Positions 11,501 through 25,525 of a stretch of DNA of 64,000 bases are shown one piece after another. The position numbers and the translations under genes are program-made. The notes below the pieces were generated by a model. The model was given only the letters and a program-made list of their open reading frames with translations, was not told the origin of the DNA and searched no databases. Origin of the DNA: Siphonodentalium dalli (lineage: Eukaryota; Mollusca; Scaphopoda; Gadilida; Siphonodentaliidae); contig CP136064.1 in assembly GCA_032622095.1 (NCBI GenBank), positions 279,333,614 through 279,397,613 on the forward strand. Reading direction: 5' to 3'. Numbering within the stretch: position 1 is the first letter of the stretch; each line of letters starts with the position of its first letter.

Positions 11501-14500
11501 TTCCGTGCCTGCCGACTGATCCACATATCTGCCCGCTGCGCGCGGCCACCACATTTCTTGCCATTCGCGGCTCCCGGTCGGGACTGTACCTTTCTCACCA
11601 GGCTCAGACCCCGCTCACAGTCGCGCAGTTTCGGGCCGTGCTCCATCAGGCTTTGCGTACGTCCGGCTCTCGACAATATATCACGCCGCATTCATTTCGT
11701 TCGGGTGGTGCTACCTATCTGGCGGATCTGGGCACCCCTTACCATGCCATCCAACACCGGGGTCGTTAGCGGTCTGATGTTTGTCGTCGATACATCCACT
11801 CAACATCTGCTTAGTCTCGTTTCAGTAGCCATTATCTGGGTCTTGGGTTCGTCCCACGTCTACTGGGCTCACCAGCGTGCTGTGCGGCGTCCTGTTGGCC
11901 AACATCTCCAGCTGTCCAGCCGCGGCGCTTCTGTTAGATGGATCGGCACTCGTGGGATGCTCTGGGGCGATTTCCACGCCACGTTCGACCGGGAGCTCGC
12001 CGCTTGTCCGCAGTCTCGGCATCCTACCCACATCATCAACCAGCTTGGTTCTAACGACATCACAGCCGGTGGGTACCGTGACCTGCGTGCCAGTGTTAAG
12101 CGGGAACTTTCTTATGTGCAGGAAACTTTGCCTGACTGCACCCTTATTTGGTCACACGTGTTCCCGCGCCGCTATTGGCACAACGCCCATCGCCCGAGTA
12201 TTGGTGCTCGCCAGCGCCGGGACTTTAACCAACGCATGTTGGGCTTCGTCTTGCATCACGGGGGTCGTGGCATCAAGCACCCAGACATTTGCGCTTCTGA
12301 TAAGGGCATGTATCGTTCAGATGGGATCCATCTCTCCCCCGTCGGCAACGATATCTATCTGAATAGTCTCCAGGGCGCCCTGGAGACCTTCCTGGCATCT
12401 GACACTATGGTTTTCCCGGTGGTTTAACTGTTTCATTGATGTATTTGGGCATGGAGCTCCTGGTTTGGGGGAGTGCTGCGCACTCTATGGCGGTCCTGCA
12501 GATAGTGGTAGTGGTAGTGTCGCCATAGCGTTATAACCTGTCTGGTAACTTTGATGGGTGGCTTATCAATAGTAGCTTAGTATGTTTATGACTGCGCAGT
12601 CATCTTATGCTTATTTGAGAGTGCTCTCGATCTGTAGCCTGAGTGTAATATTCCAGGCCTGTGCTTAGCCATAGGGAGTTGGGCTGTCCAGTGGTCTCTA
12701 CTGCCATTCCTGCGTCGCACTCGTTGGGCTTCTCCCTGGTGGCCGTGTGTGCTTATTGCTTAGGGCGCCTCATAGCAATTCTTGGGCGCCGGCTCCGAAT
12801 CGTACCTTAGCTCGTCGGGCCATGCTCGTGCCTGCGCTGTACAGCAGTATTTCTTCAGCGTTCTCTGCTTCGGCTTCTCGTCAGAGCGAAGGCTCTGCTT
12901 AATTGGTTTTCCATGCGTATGGGCTATCTGCAGGACAAGCTTATAATTTCATTAAAGCTGAGATCATAACCCACTCATGTGTTGTCATTTAAATATTCCA
13001 TGCAGTAGTGGCAGGGCTGTCACTGGTGGGGGTAGTGTCTCTTGGATCTGAGTGATCACATAATGCACCCAGGGCCGATAAGGTTCGGGGTGATTTATGT
13101 GGTTCTTTGATCCTGTCATCCGGCAGACATTCCGGTTTTTCGATACGATCCGTTCCGTATCGGCCGAACTTAAAGTCCGCATTTTACATCCGCCCGGAAT
13201 GCTGCCTCCTTCCGGTAACTGAGAAAGCAATTCACTTTTGAATTATACGCATCGCGCTCCCTCCCTCCCCCTTGGAGCTCCATGCCCCGCTTTGTTCGGC
13301 GTCCCGAGTGGCCCGCCATATTCATTGTTCTGTGATGCCTGTTTTGTTTTGGGCCTAGGGCCCTGTGTATTTGCATCTCGTTGCTGCTGTTTGTTTTCCC
13401 TTTCAGGTGCTGTGTCATCAGTGCCATTGATCCAGCTTTGGTGCGTCCTGCAGGGGTAACTTTGGTGTTGCCCGCCCATACCACGGTGCTTAGCCATAGG
13501 GAGTTGGGCTGTCCAGTGGTCTCTACTGCCATTCCTGCGTCGCACTCGTTGGGCTTCTCCCTGGTGGCCGTGTGTGCTTATTGCTTAGGGCGCCTCATAG
13601 CAATTCTTGGGCGCCGGCTCCGAATCGTACCTTAGCTCGTCGGGCCATGCTCGTGCCTGCGCTGTACAGCAGTATTTCTTCAGCGTTCTCTGCTTCGGCT
13701 TCTCGTCAGAGCGAAGGCTCTGCTTAATTGGTTTTCCATGCGTATGGGCTATCTGCAGGACAAGCTTATAATTTCATTAAAGCTGAGATCATAACCCACT
13801 CATGTGTTGTCATTTAAATATTCCATGCAGTAGTGGCAGGGCTGTCACTGGTGGGGGTAGTGTCTCTTGGATCTGAGTGATCACATAAAGCATGGAAATA
13901 TAAAAAAATGTCCAGCACCCTAATTTGATGTCTGTATTCCCAACTTTAATTTCATTGATGGCCTATAGCATGGAAATATAAAAAAAATGTCCAGCACCCT
14001 AATAATTTGATGTATGTATTCCCAACTTTAATTTGATTGATGACCTATAGCATGGAAATATAAAAAAAATGTCCAGCACCCTAATTTGATGTATGTATTC
14101 CCAACTTTAATTTGATTGATGACCTATAGCATGGAAATATAAAAAAAATGTCCAGCACCCTAATTTGATGTCTGTATTCCCAACTTTAATTTCATTGATG
14201 GCCTATAGCATGGAAATATAAAAAAAATGTCCAGCACCCTAATTTGATGTCTGTATTCCCAACTTTAATTTGATTGATGACCTATAGCATGGAAATATAA
14301 AAAAATGTCCAGCACCCTAATTTGAGGCCTGTCATTTGCAGAATGAGGTCCCCAGAGGGTGAATTTAGTGATGCTATCCCGCATAGCGGGCTAGCATCAT
14401 CCTCTGGGGACCTCATTCTGCTTAGACCTCATCTGCTATGGGAGACAGGCCTGCAAATTTGAGGTGAACAACTGTTCAGTTCGCCTGGAGGTTATCTAAA

Positions 14501-17500
14501 ATCAAAATGCCATGAACGAAAAACAGGTTATACTAAAGTTTTATAAATGCAGGTCTCGCGATAACTAATTCTCACCTTAATTTTTACTCAATCAAGTCCC
14601 AAACTGAGACATTCAAATTTATTATGGTAGCTCAATGAGTTGTCCATCTGTAGTTCATAACATGAGTTGTAGCGATTATAACAGTTTGTGTAACTCTCCT
14701 ACTAACCTATGGTATGGGTTACCTAAGCACAAACCAGGCGAACGAAAAATAGGTTACACATAATTTTGAAACATGCAAGCCTGGGAGACATAGACTCAGA
14801 TTGAAGTTCCCAAATATTGTGATGTACACCCATTGGGAACCTTGATTATGCAATGTGTCATCTGCCAATTTGGGGATATGGAGAAACTAAACTAAAAAAG
14901 AAATAGAATCTATATGAAGAGTTTCTATAGAAATTTAATAATAAAGACTTTCCAATGAAGATGAGGCCTAAGCAGAATGAGATCCCAGAGGGTGAGTTCA
15001 GTGATGCTAGCCAGCAATGCACGATAACGTCACTAAATTCACTGTCTGGGGACCTCATTCTGCAAATGACAGGCACGCTATAATCAGGCTTGCTGTTCAC
15101 TTGTATAATTTATGTACCTGTAGAAATCCTCGTAGAACTTTCCAGAATAATCCTGAAGAATACAGTCTCTCATGTGAACTGGGAATTCATCTGAAAAAGA
15201 GATAGAAAATAAATACATCTCTACAACCAGTGAATTCAACTAAAATTTAACCCTTTCATGATGGGAGCTGCGCTGCTGCAGCATTAAAGATCCTGTGCCA
15301 GTGCACTTTTTTATATAAACAAGTCCTCCCATAGGGAGCCTTGCATATAGAAGAGAATGCACTGGCTTCACGGATCAAGATAAATTTCTTAGGCCAATGT
15401 ATTCTCTTATATATGCAAGGCTCCCTATGGGGACTCACATATATAAGAGAATGCATTGGTACAGGGTTTTTGCAAAATTTCAGGAAGCTCCAATCATGGA
15501 AGGATTAAATAAGGTCACAGAACATGAGTATATCACCAGGTGGACTTGAAATATCGCTTCAACAAACAGCAAATAATTATATGATACAAAATGTTGTATT
15601 AACCAATTCTATACTAAAGCATCATTGATGAGTAGTTATCTCATAGGAAATGTTCAGATAATAAGTTTAACCTTTCTATTCTAAAGCATCATTGATGAGT
15701 AGTTATCCCATAGGAAATGTTCAGATAATAAGTTTAACCCTTTCTATACTAAAGCATCGTTAACAAGTAGTTATCCCATAGGAAATGTTCAGATAATAAG
15801 TTTAACCCTTTCTATACTACAGCATCATTGATGAGTAATAATCCCAAAGGAAATGTTCAGATAATAAGTTTAACCCTTTCTATACTAAAGCATCATTGAT
15901 GAGTAGTTATCCCATAGGAAATGTTCAGATAATAAGTTTAACCCTTTCTATACTAAAGCATCGTTAACAAGTAGTTATCCCATAGGAAATGTTCAGATAA
16001 TAAGTTTAACCCTATCTATACTAACACATCATTGATGAGTAGTTATCCCATAGGAAATGTTCAGATAATAAGTTGAACCCTTTCTATACTAAAGCATCAT
16101 TGATGAGTAGTTATCCCATAGGAAATGTTCAGATAATAAGTTTAACCCTTTCTATACTAAAGCACCATTAGCGAGTAGTTCCCATAGGAATTGCTCAGAT
16201 AATAAGTTTAACAAACATAGGTTGTTTGTTAAACTTATTATCTAAACAATTGCCTCAATAAATAAGACTCCTGCTGTACTTTTATTTATATCCGTAGTGC
16301 GCAAGTTAAAAGTGCACAAATTTAAAACCTAGCTAAAAATAGAACTGCACGAATTTAAATACGAGTAAGGTATATACTTTAGTGACATCACTCTGGATAG
16401 ATTACTGATAACTACTAATTTACCTATTGATTTAGCTTCATAGAAAGACCTCGAGAACATTACTATTGTCACATCATGTATACAGTTCTGCTCCTAAACA
16501 GAAAGAGGGAAAGGTGGTGATGATAGCCATTAATATATAATAGTGGTATATGTTAAATAAATTCACAGACAAACATAATAGTCAATGCCATGTAATCTTA
16601 TGATTCATTTGTATGCACCGAAAGAAGGCTTATCGCCAAATGCTTTGGACTATAAATAAGTAACATTATTTCCATTTGAACAATTTGTTTCATGCTCCGA
16701 GGCAACCAACATAAGAAGTTATTTTCCATGACGAAAAACTCTCATAACTCTCGACAATAATCATCGAACCAAACCGTGATTTGATCTCAGTCTGTATTTC
16801 TTTTCAACCGATAAATGAATTTTGTTCATCAAACTACAGATAACATCTCGAAAGAAAGAATGGCCATTGAATAGACAATAACCTAACAATTTTTCAAACA
16901 TGGTACTCATATCATATGTGCTAAGTAAACTTATTTGAATGTATTTTGACCCAGATAATATCACACAAAATATTTTGACCCAGATAACATAACACAAAAT
17001 ACATTGATCCAACTAATAATATCACACAAAAATATTTTGACACAGATAATATCACACAAAATATGTTGACCCAGGTAATATCACATAAAATATTTGGACC
17101 CAGGTAATATCACACAAAATATGTTGACCCAGGTAATATTACATAAAATATTTGGACCCAGGTAATATCACATAAAATATTTGGACCCAGGTAATATCAC
17201 ACAAAATATGTTGACCCAGGTAATATCACATAAAATATTTGGACCCAGGTAATATCACACAAAAATGTTGACCCAGGTAATATCACATAAATATTTGGAC
17301 CCAGGTAATATCACACAAAAACATTTGTTGACCCAGATAATATCACATAATATATTTTGACCCCAGATAATATCACACATATGTCAACTCAATAAATGCA
17401 AACCTTCCATTTTGCGAACAAATCAGTGAAAAATCCATCCACTGCCTTCTCGAAGTAGAGGTCGCCATATATGTCAAAGTCCCACATCTCAGCACTCATC

Positions 17501-20500
17501 TGAATAAATATCTGTACCACGGCTGTTGAAGACCGGAATACAACCTGTAAAAAATAAAGAAAGTTACAATTCAAAGAGAACTATCAAAGGCCAGAATATA
17601 ACCCAGTAGAAGATATATAATCAAGATGGTTTCTCAAACTCCATACAGGGTTTACCTCCCTTGATCACTCGATAAGACCGGCACTACAGGCAACATTTTA
17701 CCCACATTTGGTGGACAATATTAATATATAAACTAAGCAAACAGAGCAACATGTTGCACTTAATAAGCACACAAAATATCTAGAAAACATTGTGGAATTT
17801 AACTTTAAGTTTGGAAAGTCCCACTAGAGCCAAAGAACTATATTGCGAAACAGTGTGATTTGGTTCTCCCATTATTTTACCAACTCAAAAGTCTAAACGC
17901 ACATGGACAACATTGACACGACAACACACATGAGTTTATTTTCTGCAATTTTTCCTAGTAGCTTGCAAAACTGTAATTCTCCATTCTGTCATTAAGTTTG
18001 TAGTGCGGAATAGTTCTCAAAGCACATAGGAAATTTGACTTTGGCAGTCCTTCAATTTTCGAAAAATGCAGGTGCAGTTTATTGTGCACGTGATTTTGGA
18101 TCCAGGCGCGCAATTTTGCTTTGGTGCAACTTAACTGGAAATACAAGTTATAACTGATGGTTGTGCACATAAAAATGTAGCGGTATATAACACACTCAAA
18201 TAACATTGATTTGTGCTATTTTAACAAAATAAGACTCCAAACAAACTAAAAGTGTTCATTGTTCGTTTACTTCAACATAAAGTTCCTTCCTGGGATCGTC
18301 TTTTACACAGCCGACTCAAGGGAATATATTTTCTGGCCGACCCCCAAGTCATTATGGCGAATTGGTAATCCAAACCATTTACTCTTTCCTGTTTCATATG
18401 GACTGGTGTGTGTTACATTGTGACTCGGAACTGTTACCACATGCTTACAGGTATTGAGCGATGATGTAATATAATTGATTGTTTTGACAATGTTGTCTCT
18501 TTGATTGTATTGATGATCACATTGATTGTCTGCGATACGAACACATTGAACAGTACGCACAGACCTTTACGGGTTAAACAACACTCCAGTGTATAACCTT
18601 TGATGCTATGACTTCTATGACGATCGTTGTTATCCCAACCCTTTTAAACAGTGCATTCTCTTATATATGTTAGGTGCCCTATGTGAGACTCGCATATGTA
18701 AGAGAATGCACTGGCCCAGGATCGCTAATGCTGCACCAGAGCAGCTCCAGTCAAGAATGGGTTAAAGTTATACTGACCTTGGTATCATCTGTAACATAGC
18801 CACAAGTGACCTTTTCCCCTCTGGACCACAGCTCATTAACATTTGCCCTAAAAGTTAAAGGGATATGGTCAGTGCGCTTCTAAAATGTCTGGCATGACAG
18901 CACTTTTTTTTTGTAAATTTATAATTTACAGGTTCGATTACATAAGTTCCTCAAATATTAACTTGTCAATTTTTCAAGGATAAATGACATTTTCATCATG
19001 TTCTAAAATGTCGTCAAAATTGTCTATTCTATTGCTAGAGATAAATAATTTTTTGTGTCTCATACAAGCTGCTGGAATCCACAAATAATTTCCTGCAAGT
19101 ATCACAAATGTAAGGCCGATAATTAAAGTCCGTTCTTCCTGAACATTTTAGACAAGGCTGATTTCTTCTACTTAGGCAAACATATTTCATCGGCAGCTTT
19201 TCCTCAATTCCCAGGGCTGCTCACTTACCAACAAATATGTTGCTTAAAACTTATTTGTCATATTCAAAGCAGGTTTTCAAAGTCCCTGAATTAAGATAGT
19301 TCTTCTGTCGCGCAAAGTCTCATGATAAAAAATAAGCTAAACTTTATCTAGCAAGCTTCAACAATTTTGTAGAAAATTATGGTGTTGAATTAATTTATCT
19401 AGTGATTAGGGCATGATTAGACTGTCATTATCTGTCACATGATCAAGTCACGTCATTCGTTAGTTGATAACCAGGCCTCAAAATATGGTGCTGGTCATTT
19501 GCAGAATGAGGTCCCCAAGGGTGAATTTAGTGACGCTACCCCACACAGTGTCACCAAATTCATCCTCTGAGGACACCATTAGGATAGGATAATTTTATTT
19601 ACAATACACATACATGGAAGGTACAATTACAAATAAATATAATATTAATAGACTATACATGTATATTGCTAGGGGTGATATAGTCATGGCTGACTGTCTT
19701 CCTATCACCCCTATTATGCATGGCCACAACTGCTTAGCATGGGAGACCTAGACAGACTTAAGATCCCAGATGGTGAAGATGGCGATGTGCCCCAAATGGG
19801 CACCTAGATTATGCATTGTGTCAACTGCCAATTTGGGGATATAAAGAAACTAAACTAAAAAAGAAAAAGATTATTTCTAAAGAAGTTTCTAAAGAAACTA
19901 AAAAACTGGTTTAATTGATAATAAAGATACATTCCAAAGAAGATGAGGCCTAAGCAGAATGAGTTCACCGAGGGTGAATTTAATGGTGCTAGCCCATTGT
20001 GCGAGGTAGCATCACTAAATTCACCCTCTGGGGACATCATTCTGCAAATGTCCAGTACCATATTTAGAGGCCCTATGATCAGGGGCGCAGGAAGAGGGGG
20101 GCAGAGGGGGCAGCTGACACCCCTGCCCTTGACCAAGGGGGGGGGGGGAGCAGGGGCAGGACTTGCCCTTTTTCTGGAGACAGAAAATGCTTTTTGTGTG
20201 TTTAATCTCGTGTTTTTATAGCAAAATGTGACTTTTTTGGTCCAAATACCACCAATTTCACAAGGAAAATTAATTTTTTGTCAATTTTATCACAAAACGG
20301 CCATAAAAACCGACAAATAACATTAAAATAGGGATTTTTGCCACAATTAATTTATGGTTATTTTCCCGAGTTTGGGGAGAAAATGCCCTTTTTTGGGGAA
20401 AAGTGCCCTTTTTATAGGCTCTGCCCCCCCCCCCCCTGCCCTTGGATGCTTCCGGCGCTCCTGCCCTTTGATAATAGTGTACAAGCACAGTGTACTAACT

Positions 20501-23500
20501 TCATTTCAGCATAATCTATCTTCTTGTTGAGGTAAATACAGCTGTTGACCTGAAGTTGACAAGATTAAAATTCATGTTAGTAGTTATCACATATCAACTC
20601 AAACAGGGACCAGTCTAAAGGTTACACATTGGGAGGAGTCACTTCTCCCTGCTTGGTTATTTGGGAGAAGAGGACTATTATCCTTGCCTCCAAAGTCGCC
20701 CTCTGTGCTGATCCCTGTCTCCCAAGTTGCCCTCTAGACTGGTCCCTGTCTCCCAAGTCACCCTCTAGGCTGATCCCAAACTCCAGGCAGAGTTATCTCC
20801 CATCGCTCTACTGAGATATCACTGCCATAAGGACATTTGGTAAGGATTTCTTATGTGTTCTTAGTTCTTATGTTTTAAGATTAAAATTGTCTATGTCTGG
20901 CTCAGTCTATATCATTCGTATCAATACCGAAGGAATTACCATTACCATGAAAATAAGATAATAGTTGACTAAATATAGTTCCGACGATACGTAAAAATTG
21001 ATGTATCGGTCCGCAAAGTACCATCCTTGTGGCAGTGCTCTATTGCAATGCTAACGTAGACGGCGCTGCATAGAGTTTGTGCTCATCCCTGTCTCCCAAG
21101 TCACCCTCTTGACAGGTCCCTGCTTCCCTAGGCTGGTCCATGCCTACCAAGTCGCCCTCTAGGCTGGTCCATGCCTACCAAGTCGCCCTCTAGGCTGGTC
21201 CCTGCCTCCCAAGTCGCCCTCTAGGCTGCTCCCTGCCTCCCAAGTCGCCCTCTAGGCTGGTCAGTGTCTCCCAAGTCGCCCTCTAGGCTGGTCCCTGCCT
21301 CCCAAGTCGCCCTCTAGGCTGGTCCCTGCCTCCCAAGTCGCCCTCTAGGCTGGTCCCTGCCTCCCAAGTCGCCCTCTAGGCTGGTCCCTGCCTCCCAAGT
21401 CACCCTCTAGGCTGGTCCCTGCCTCCCAAGTCGCCCTCTAGGCTGGTCCCTGCCTCCCAAGTCACCCTCTAGGCTGGTCCCTGCCTCCCAAGTCGCCCTC
21501 TAGGCTGGTTCCTGCCTCCCAAGTCACCCTCTGGGCTGGTCCCTGCCTCCCAAGTCGCCCTCTAGGCTGGTCCCTGCCTCCCAAGTCACCCTCTAGGCTG
21601 GTCCGTGTCTCCCAAGTGGCCCTCTAGGCTGGTCCCTGCCTCCCAAGTCACCCTCTAGGCTGGTCCCTGCCTCCCAAGTCGCCCTCTAGGCTGGTTCCTG
21701 CCTCCCAAGTCACCCTCTAGGCTGGTCCCTGTCTCCCAAGTCGCCCTCTAGGCTGGTCCCTGCCTCCCAATTCGCCCTCTAGGCTGGTCCCTGTCTCCCA
21801 AGTCACCCTCTAGGCTGGTCCCTGTTTCCCAAGTCGCCCTCTAGGCTGGTCCCTGCCTCCCAAGTCACCCTCTAGGCTGGTCCCTGTCTCCCAAGTCACC
21901 CTCTAGGCTGGTCCCTGTCTCCCAAGTTGCCCTCTTGGCTGGTCCGTGTCTCCCAAGTCACCCTCTAGGCTGGTCCCTGTCTCCCAAGTCACCCTCTAGG
22001 CTGGTCCCTGTCTCCTAAGTCACCCTCTAGGCTGGTCCCTGTCTCCCAAGTCACCCTCCAGGCTGGTCCCTGCCTCCCAAGTCGCCCTCTAGGCTGGTAC
22101 CTGCCTCCCACGTCACCCTCTAGGCTGATCCCTGCCTCCCGAGTCACCCTCTAGGCTGGTCCGTGCCTCTCAAGTCGCCCTCTAGGCTGGTCCCTGTCTC
22201 CCAAGTCACCCTCTAGTCTGGTCCCTGTCTCCCACGTCTAGAGATGGGCGGTTTTTATTTTTTACGTTCGGTTTCGGTTTCGGTTTTTTTGGGAGAAAAA
22301 ACCTCGGTTTCGGTTCGGTTTTCGTTTTTTTTTTTACTAGATAGTGAAATTATACTGAAATACATACAATTTGAGTATATACTTTCAAAGTAACCGTAAT
22401 TAGAGTCAATAATGTCCCAATAATGTTGAATATTTGAGGAAGGAACTGCGATCACCGGTAAACAACGGGACAAAATGCCGACGCAAAATGAATCCAATGC
22501 GATAAGATCATAAAGATGATACAATTCGGTATTTAAAAAAATAAACACCCCCATCTTCACTGTTCAATGTTCATCCCTTTCTGACATGTTTAAAACATAT
22601 TTATCATATTATATGCATTATAGTATCTGAGAATTCAACCGCAAACAGCTAATTCACAAACAGTGGGCGTCCTTGACCTGACTGTGTAACAATTCTTGAC
22701 ACGTGCATGATTGACCCACATTCAATGACTGCGGTGTGATCGCTTTGATGTTGCGACATAGTTTACAAGCTGCACATGGTTTGCCCAGATCGGAATGTCC
22801 AGACGATCAAAGTGTTCATACCATTTACTTGGTTTAGTTTTCGACTGACTGGCCAGGTTGCTGGTATTTGCATGCTCTATTACGTTTTAATGACATATTA
22901 AGCAGCGACATTTTTTGGAGTCGTCTCCAGTTAGACGCGTAAAATAACTCCAAACGGGGCTTTTTGTTGAACCCTAGCTGTACGTTATTTTGTTCGGCAA
23001 TGTTTTGAAAAAGAACAAAAACAGTCGCCTACGATATTATAACAACACATATCTGAGACGAAATGGACACATTCCGATATAATATTGATCAGAGAGGCCG
23101 ATAATTTGATAACAATATCAACTAATAAGTACCTGGGGAGGTATAATAAGTAGATTTAAGAGTGAAAAATAAACATATATAATAAAACCGTAATGTCGGT
23201 TTGAGCAGAATCGCGTCGGTCGGTTTTCGGTTTATTGTCAAAAACCGAAACCGAGTTGTTTTCTCGGTTAACCGCCCATCACTACCCACGTCGCCCTCTA
23301 GTCTGGTCCCTGTCTCCCAAGTCGCCCTCTAGGCTGGTCCCTGTCTCCCAAGTAGCCCTCTAGGCTGGTCCCTGTCTCTCAAGTAGCCCTCTGTGCTGGT
23401 CCCTGTTCTCAAGACAATTTCCAATTCTCATAACAGTTGTAATTCTCAACAAAACAAATGTAATACTTAGAAGTGGCAAAACTTACACATTTTGTGAAAC

Positions 23501-25490
23501 GAGTATTAGAATAAGTTGTTCACAATGACTAATTGTAAGAAGAGCATGAGGATCAGCTAATCATTTTCTTAATTGTAGTCATCTACTTCATGTTGTAAGC
23601 CTGCAAGTCACTTTTTAACACATTTTTTTTTTTTTTTTACAAATTTATTTTTTCGTAAGTTTTTTTGTCATAACATCAGGCATTGCAATAAAAAAGCCAA
23701 ATGCGGCGGGGCCTGAGAACCAAAACCTTTTTTGTTTTTGGCCTAAGCCATTGAATTATCTTATATATGCGAGGCTCCCTATGGGAGACTCAGATATATA
23801 AGAGAATGCACAGGGTCTTTAATGCTGCACCAGCGCAGCTCCCGTCATGAAAGGGTTAAGGAATTGTGTTACCACTGAAATTTACAAGTTACTGCTATCC
23901 TCCTGAAGACAACTGAATGTTTAACATTGATTACGAGAAACACTACCCTTATTTCATGAGTAAATAACAATGAAAGTTTCAAAGATACTGCAGCTCAACT
24001 TGGAGTGGGGGAAATGGCCTACATTACAGTCAATGGAGCTACGGAAAGAATAAATGTCTAAGTAATACCAGAGGTCAATCCGAAGAGCCATATGAAGTTT
24101 GGGATCAATTGGATTAAAATGTTGGTTGTAGGGCATGCGAAAGTATTTAGACATGCAAAGAGTAAAATCCAATATTGCTGCCAGCCACAATGTTTTTGAT
24201 TGACTATCATTCAAATTTGATAGCTCCCATATAGAAGTGATCCTGAACATGCCTCTAAATTAAAAAAAAATTCTCAAAAAAATGTCAGCTGCAGCTGCAG
24301 GGTGTGAGATGGTCGCTGCCAGCCATGGTTTTTAATGAAATTTTGAAACATTTTATGGCTTCCATTTAGTGGTCGCCCCAAAGATCCATATGAAGTATTT
24401 AGTGACAATCGGATGAGGGATGTGGCCTATAGGGTATGGTGAAAGATTTAGTCATGCCAATAGTAAAATCCAAGTTGGCCGCTTGTGAACATGTTTTTCA
24501 ACTAAATTCACAAGAATTTGATGACACCCATCTAGAGGTCACCCAGAAGATCCTTATGAAGTTTGGTGATGATTGGATGAGGGATGTGGTATGTAGGGTC
24601 TGCCAAAGGATTTAGTCAGGCCAAGAGTAAAATCCAAGATGGCTGCCGGAGGCCATGTTTTTCAATGAAAATCATTCAAATTAGATAGCTCCCATCAAGA
24701 GGTGACTCTATACATGCCAATTAATTTTAAAAACAATTCTCCGATAAATGTGTGCTGTGATGGATTCAAATTTTAAATCCAATATGGATGCTGGTGGCCA
24801 TGTTTCTTAACGAATTGCAGAAAAATTTATGGCTCCCATTTAAGAGGTCATCCCGAAGATCCATAAGAAGTTTGTTGATGATAGGATGAGAGAGTGTGAT
24901 AATGGAAATTATTGACGGACGGACAGATGTCAACCCATGGCAATAGCTCAAACTTTACTTTTTCAAGTTGAACTAAAAAATGTGTGATGTGAACACTACC
25001 TCATTCTCACAATAATTGACTTATAATGCCATAATTACTTAGCCAATTGGCAATAAGTTTAGTATGTTGCAAATTTGATAAATGACATTCGAAACCTTGT
25101 ATGCTACTGAGCTACTCACCAGACTGTTTTTGAACCTCCACATGTCACTGCGACTGAAATACTGATCTTTGTAGAGGAATTCAATAAGCTCCAACTTAAC
25201 ACTCTGAAATATAAAGAGAGAAACCCATTTATTACTGGCTGAAACAGGCTCATTTAGAAGCCTATATTCAGCGGCATAAGGGCCTGTGTCTGACCCCTAG
25301 GCTCATTTAGAAGCCTATATTCAGCGGCATAAGGGCCTGTGTCTGACCCCTTTTGTATGTTATGAGCACACTTTGATCTTGTGAACATTTTGATTTTTTG
25401 TTTTAACCCTTTGAGTGCCAGGGGCCGATCTCATCGGCCCTAAACCTACAAAATAAGTCTGTTAAAGAATATAAGAATAAATTATTAAAA

Positions 25491-25525
<35 letters not shown>

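Larger units (their letters stand above)
7792..13888 (+). mobile_element. Ngaro-type tyrosine-recombinase retrotransposon
   Basis: A 6,097-bp element with the split direct repeats of Ngaro elements: A1 (7792-7987), then genes, then B1 (12661-13063) joined directly to A2 (13064-13259), then B2 (13486-13888). The A copies differ at one position I could see, and the B copies have equal length and looked identical, so insertion is recent. It encodes a Gag-like protein, RT-RNase H, a tyrosine recombinase and an SGNH hydrolase. It interrupts a host 79-bp repeat so that gacctat and agcatgg flank it exactly, with no target duplication, as expected for recombinase integration. It lies antisense to DEPDC5 in intron 10. 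GC content is much higher than in the flanks. Gag and recombinase are each broken by one lesion. Confidence 0.93.
7578..14325. repeat. 79-bp minisatellite split by Ngaro
   Basis: Units of about 79 bp (gtccagcaccctaatttg .. gacctatagcatgg .. poly-A) occur at 7578-7791 (about three) and 13889-14325 (about six). They are one array split by the retrotransposon. The start of each unit (aaatgtccagcacc) resembles the terminal sequence of the neighbouring foldback MITE family, so the array may have grown from a MITE end plus flank. Confidence 0.85.

Noticed and set aside
7792-13888. GC-rich block with dense ORFs that could be contamination or lateral transfer
   Set aside because: The flanking minisatellite units join perfectly once the block is removed, and the block has full Ngaro structure. 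It is a resident transposon.
22255-22560. 101-codon minus-strand ORF inside the hAT element
   Set aside because: No transposase features; the end is CGGTTT-repeat derived.
20690-23415. Regular 31-bp repeats that could suggest a CRISPR array
   Set aside because: Units are contiguous with no unique spacers, degenerate, and lie in an animal intron. It is a minisatellite.
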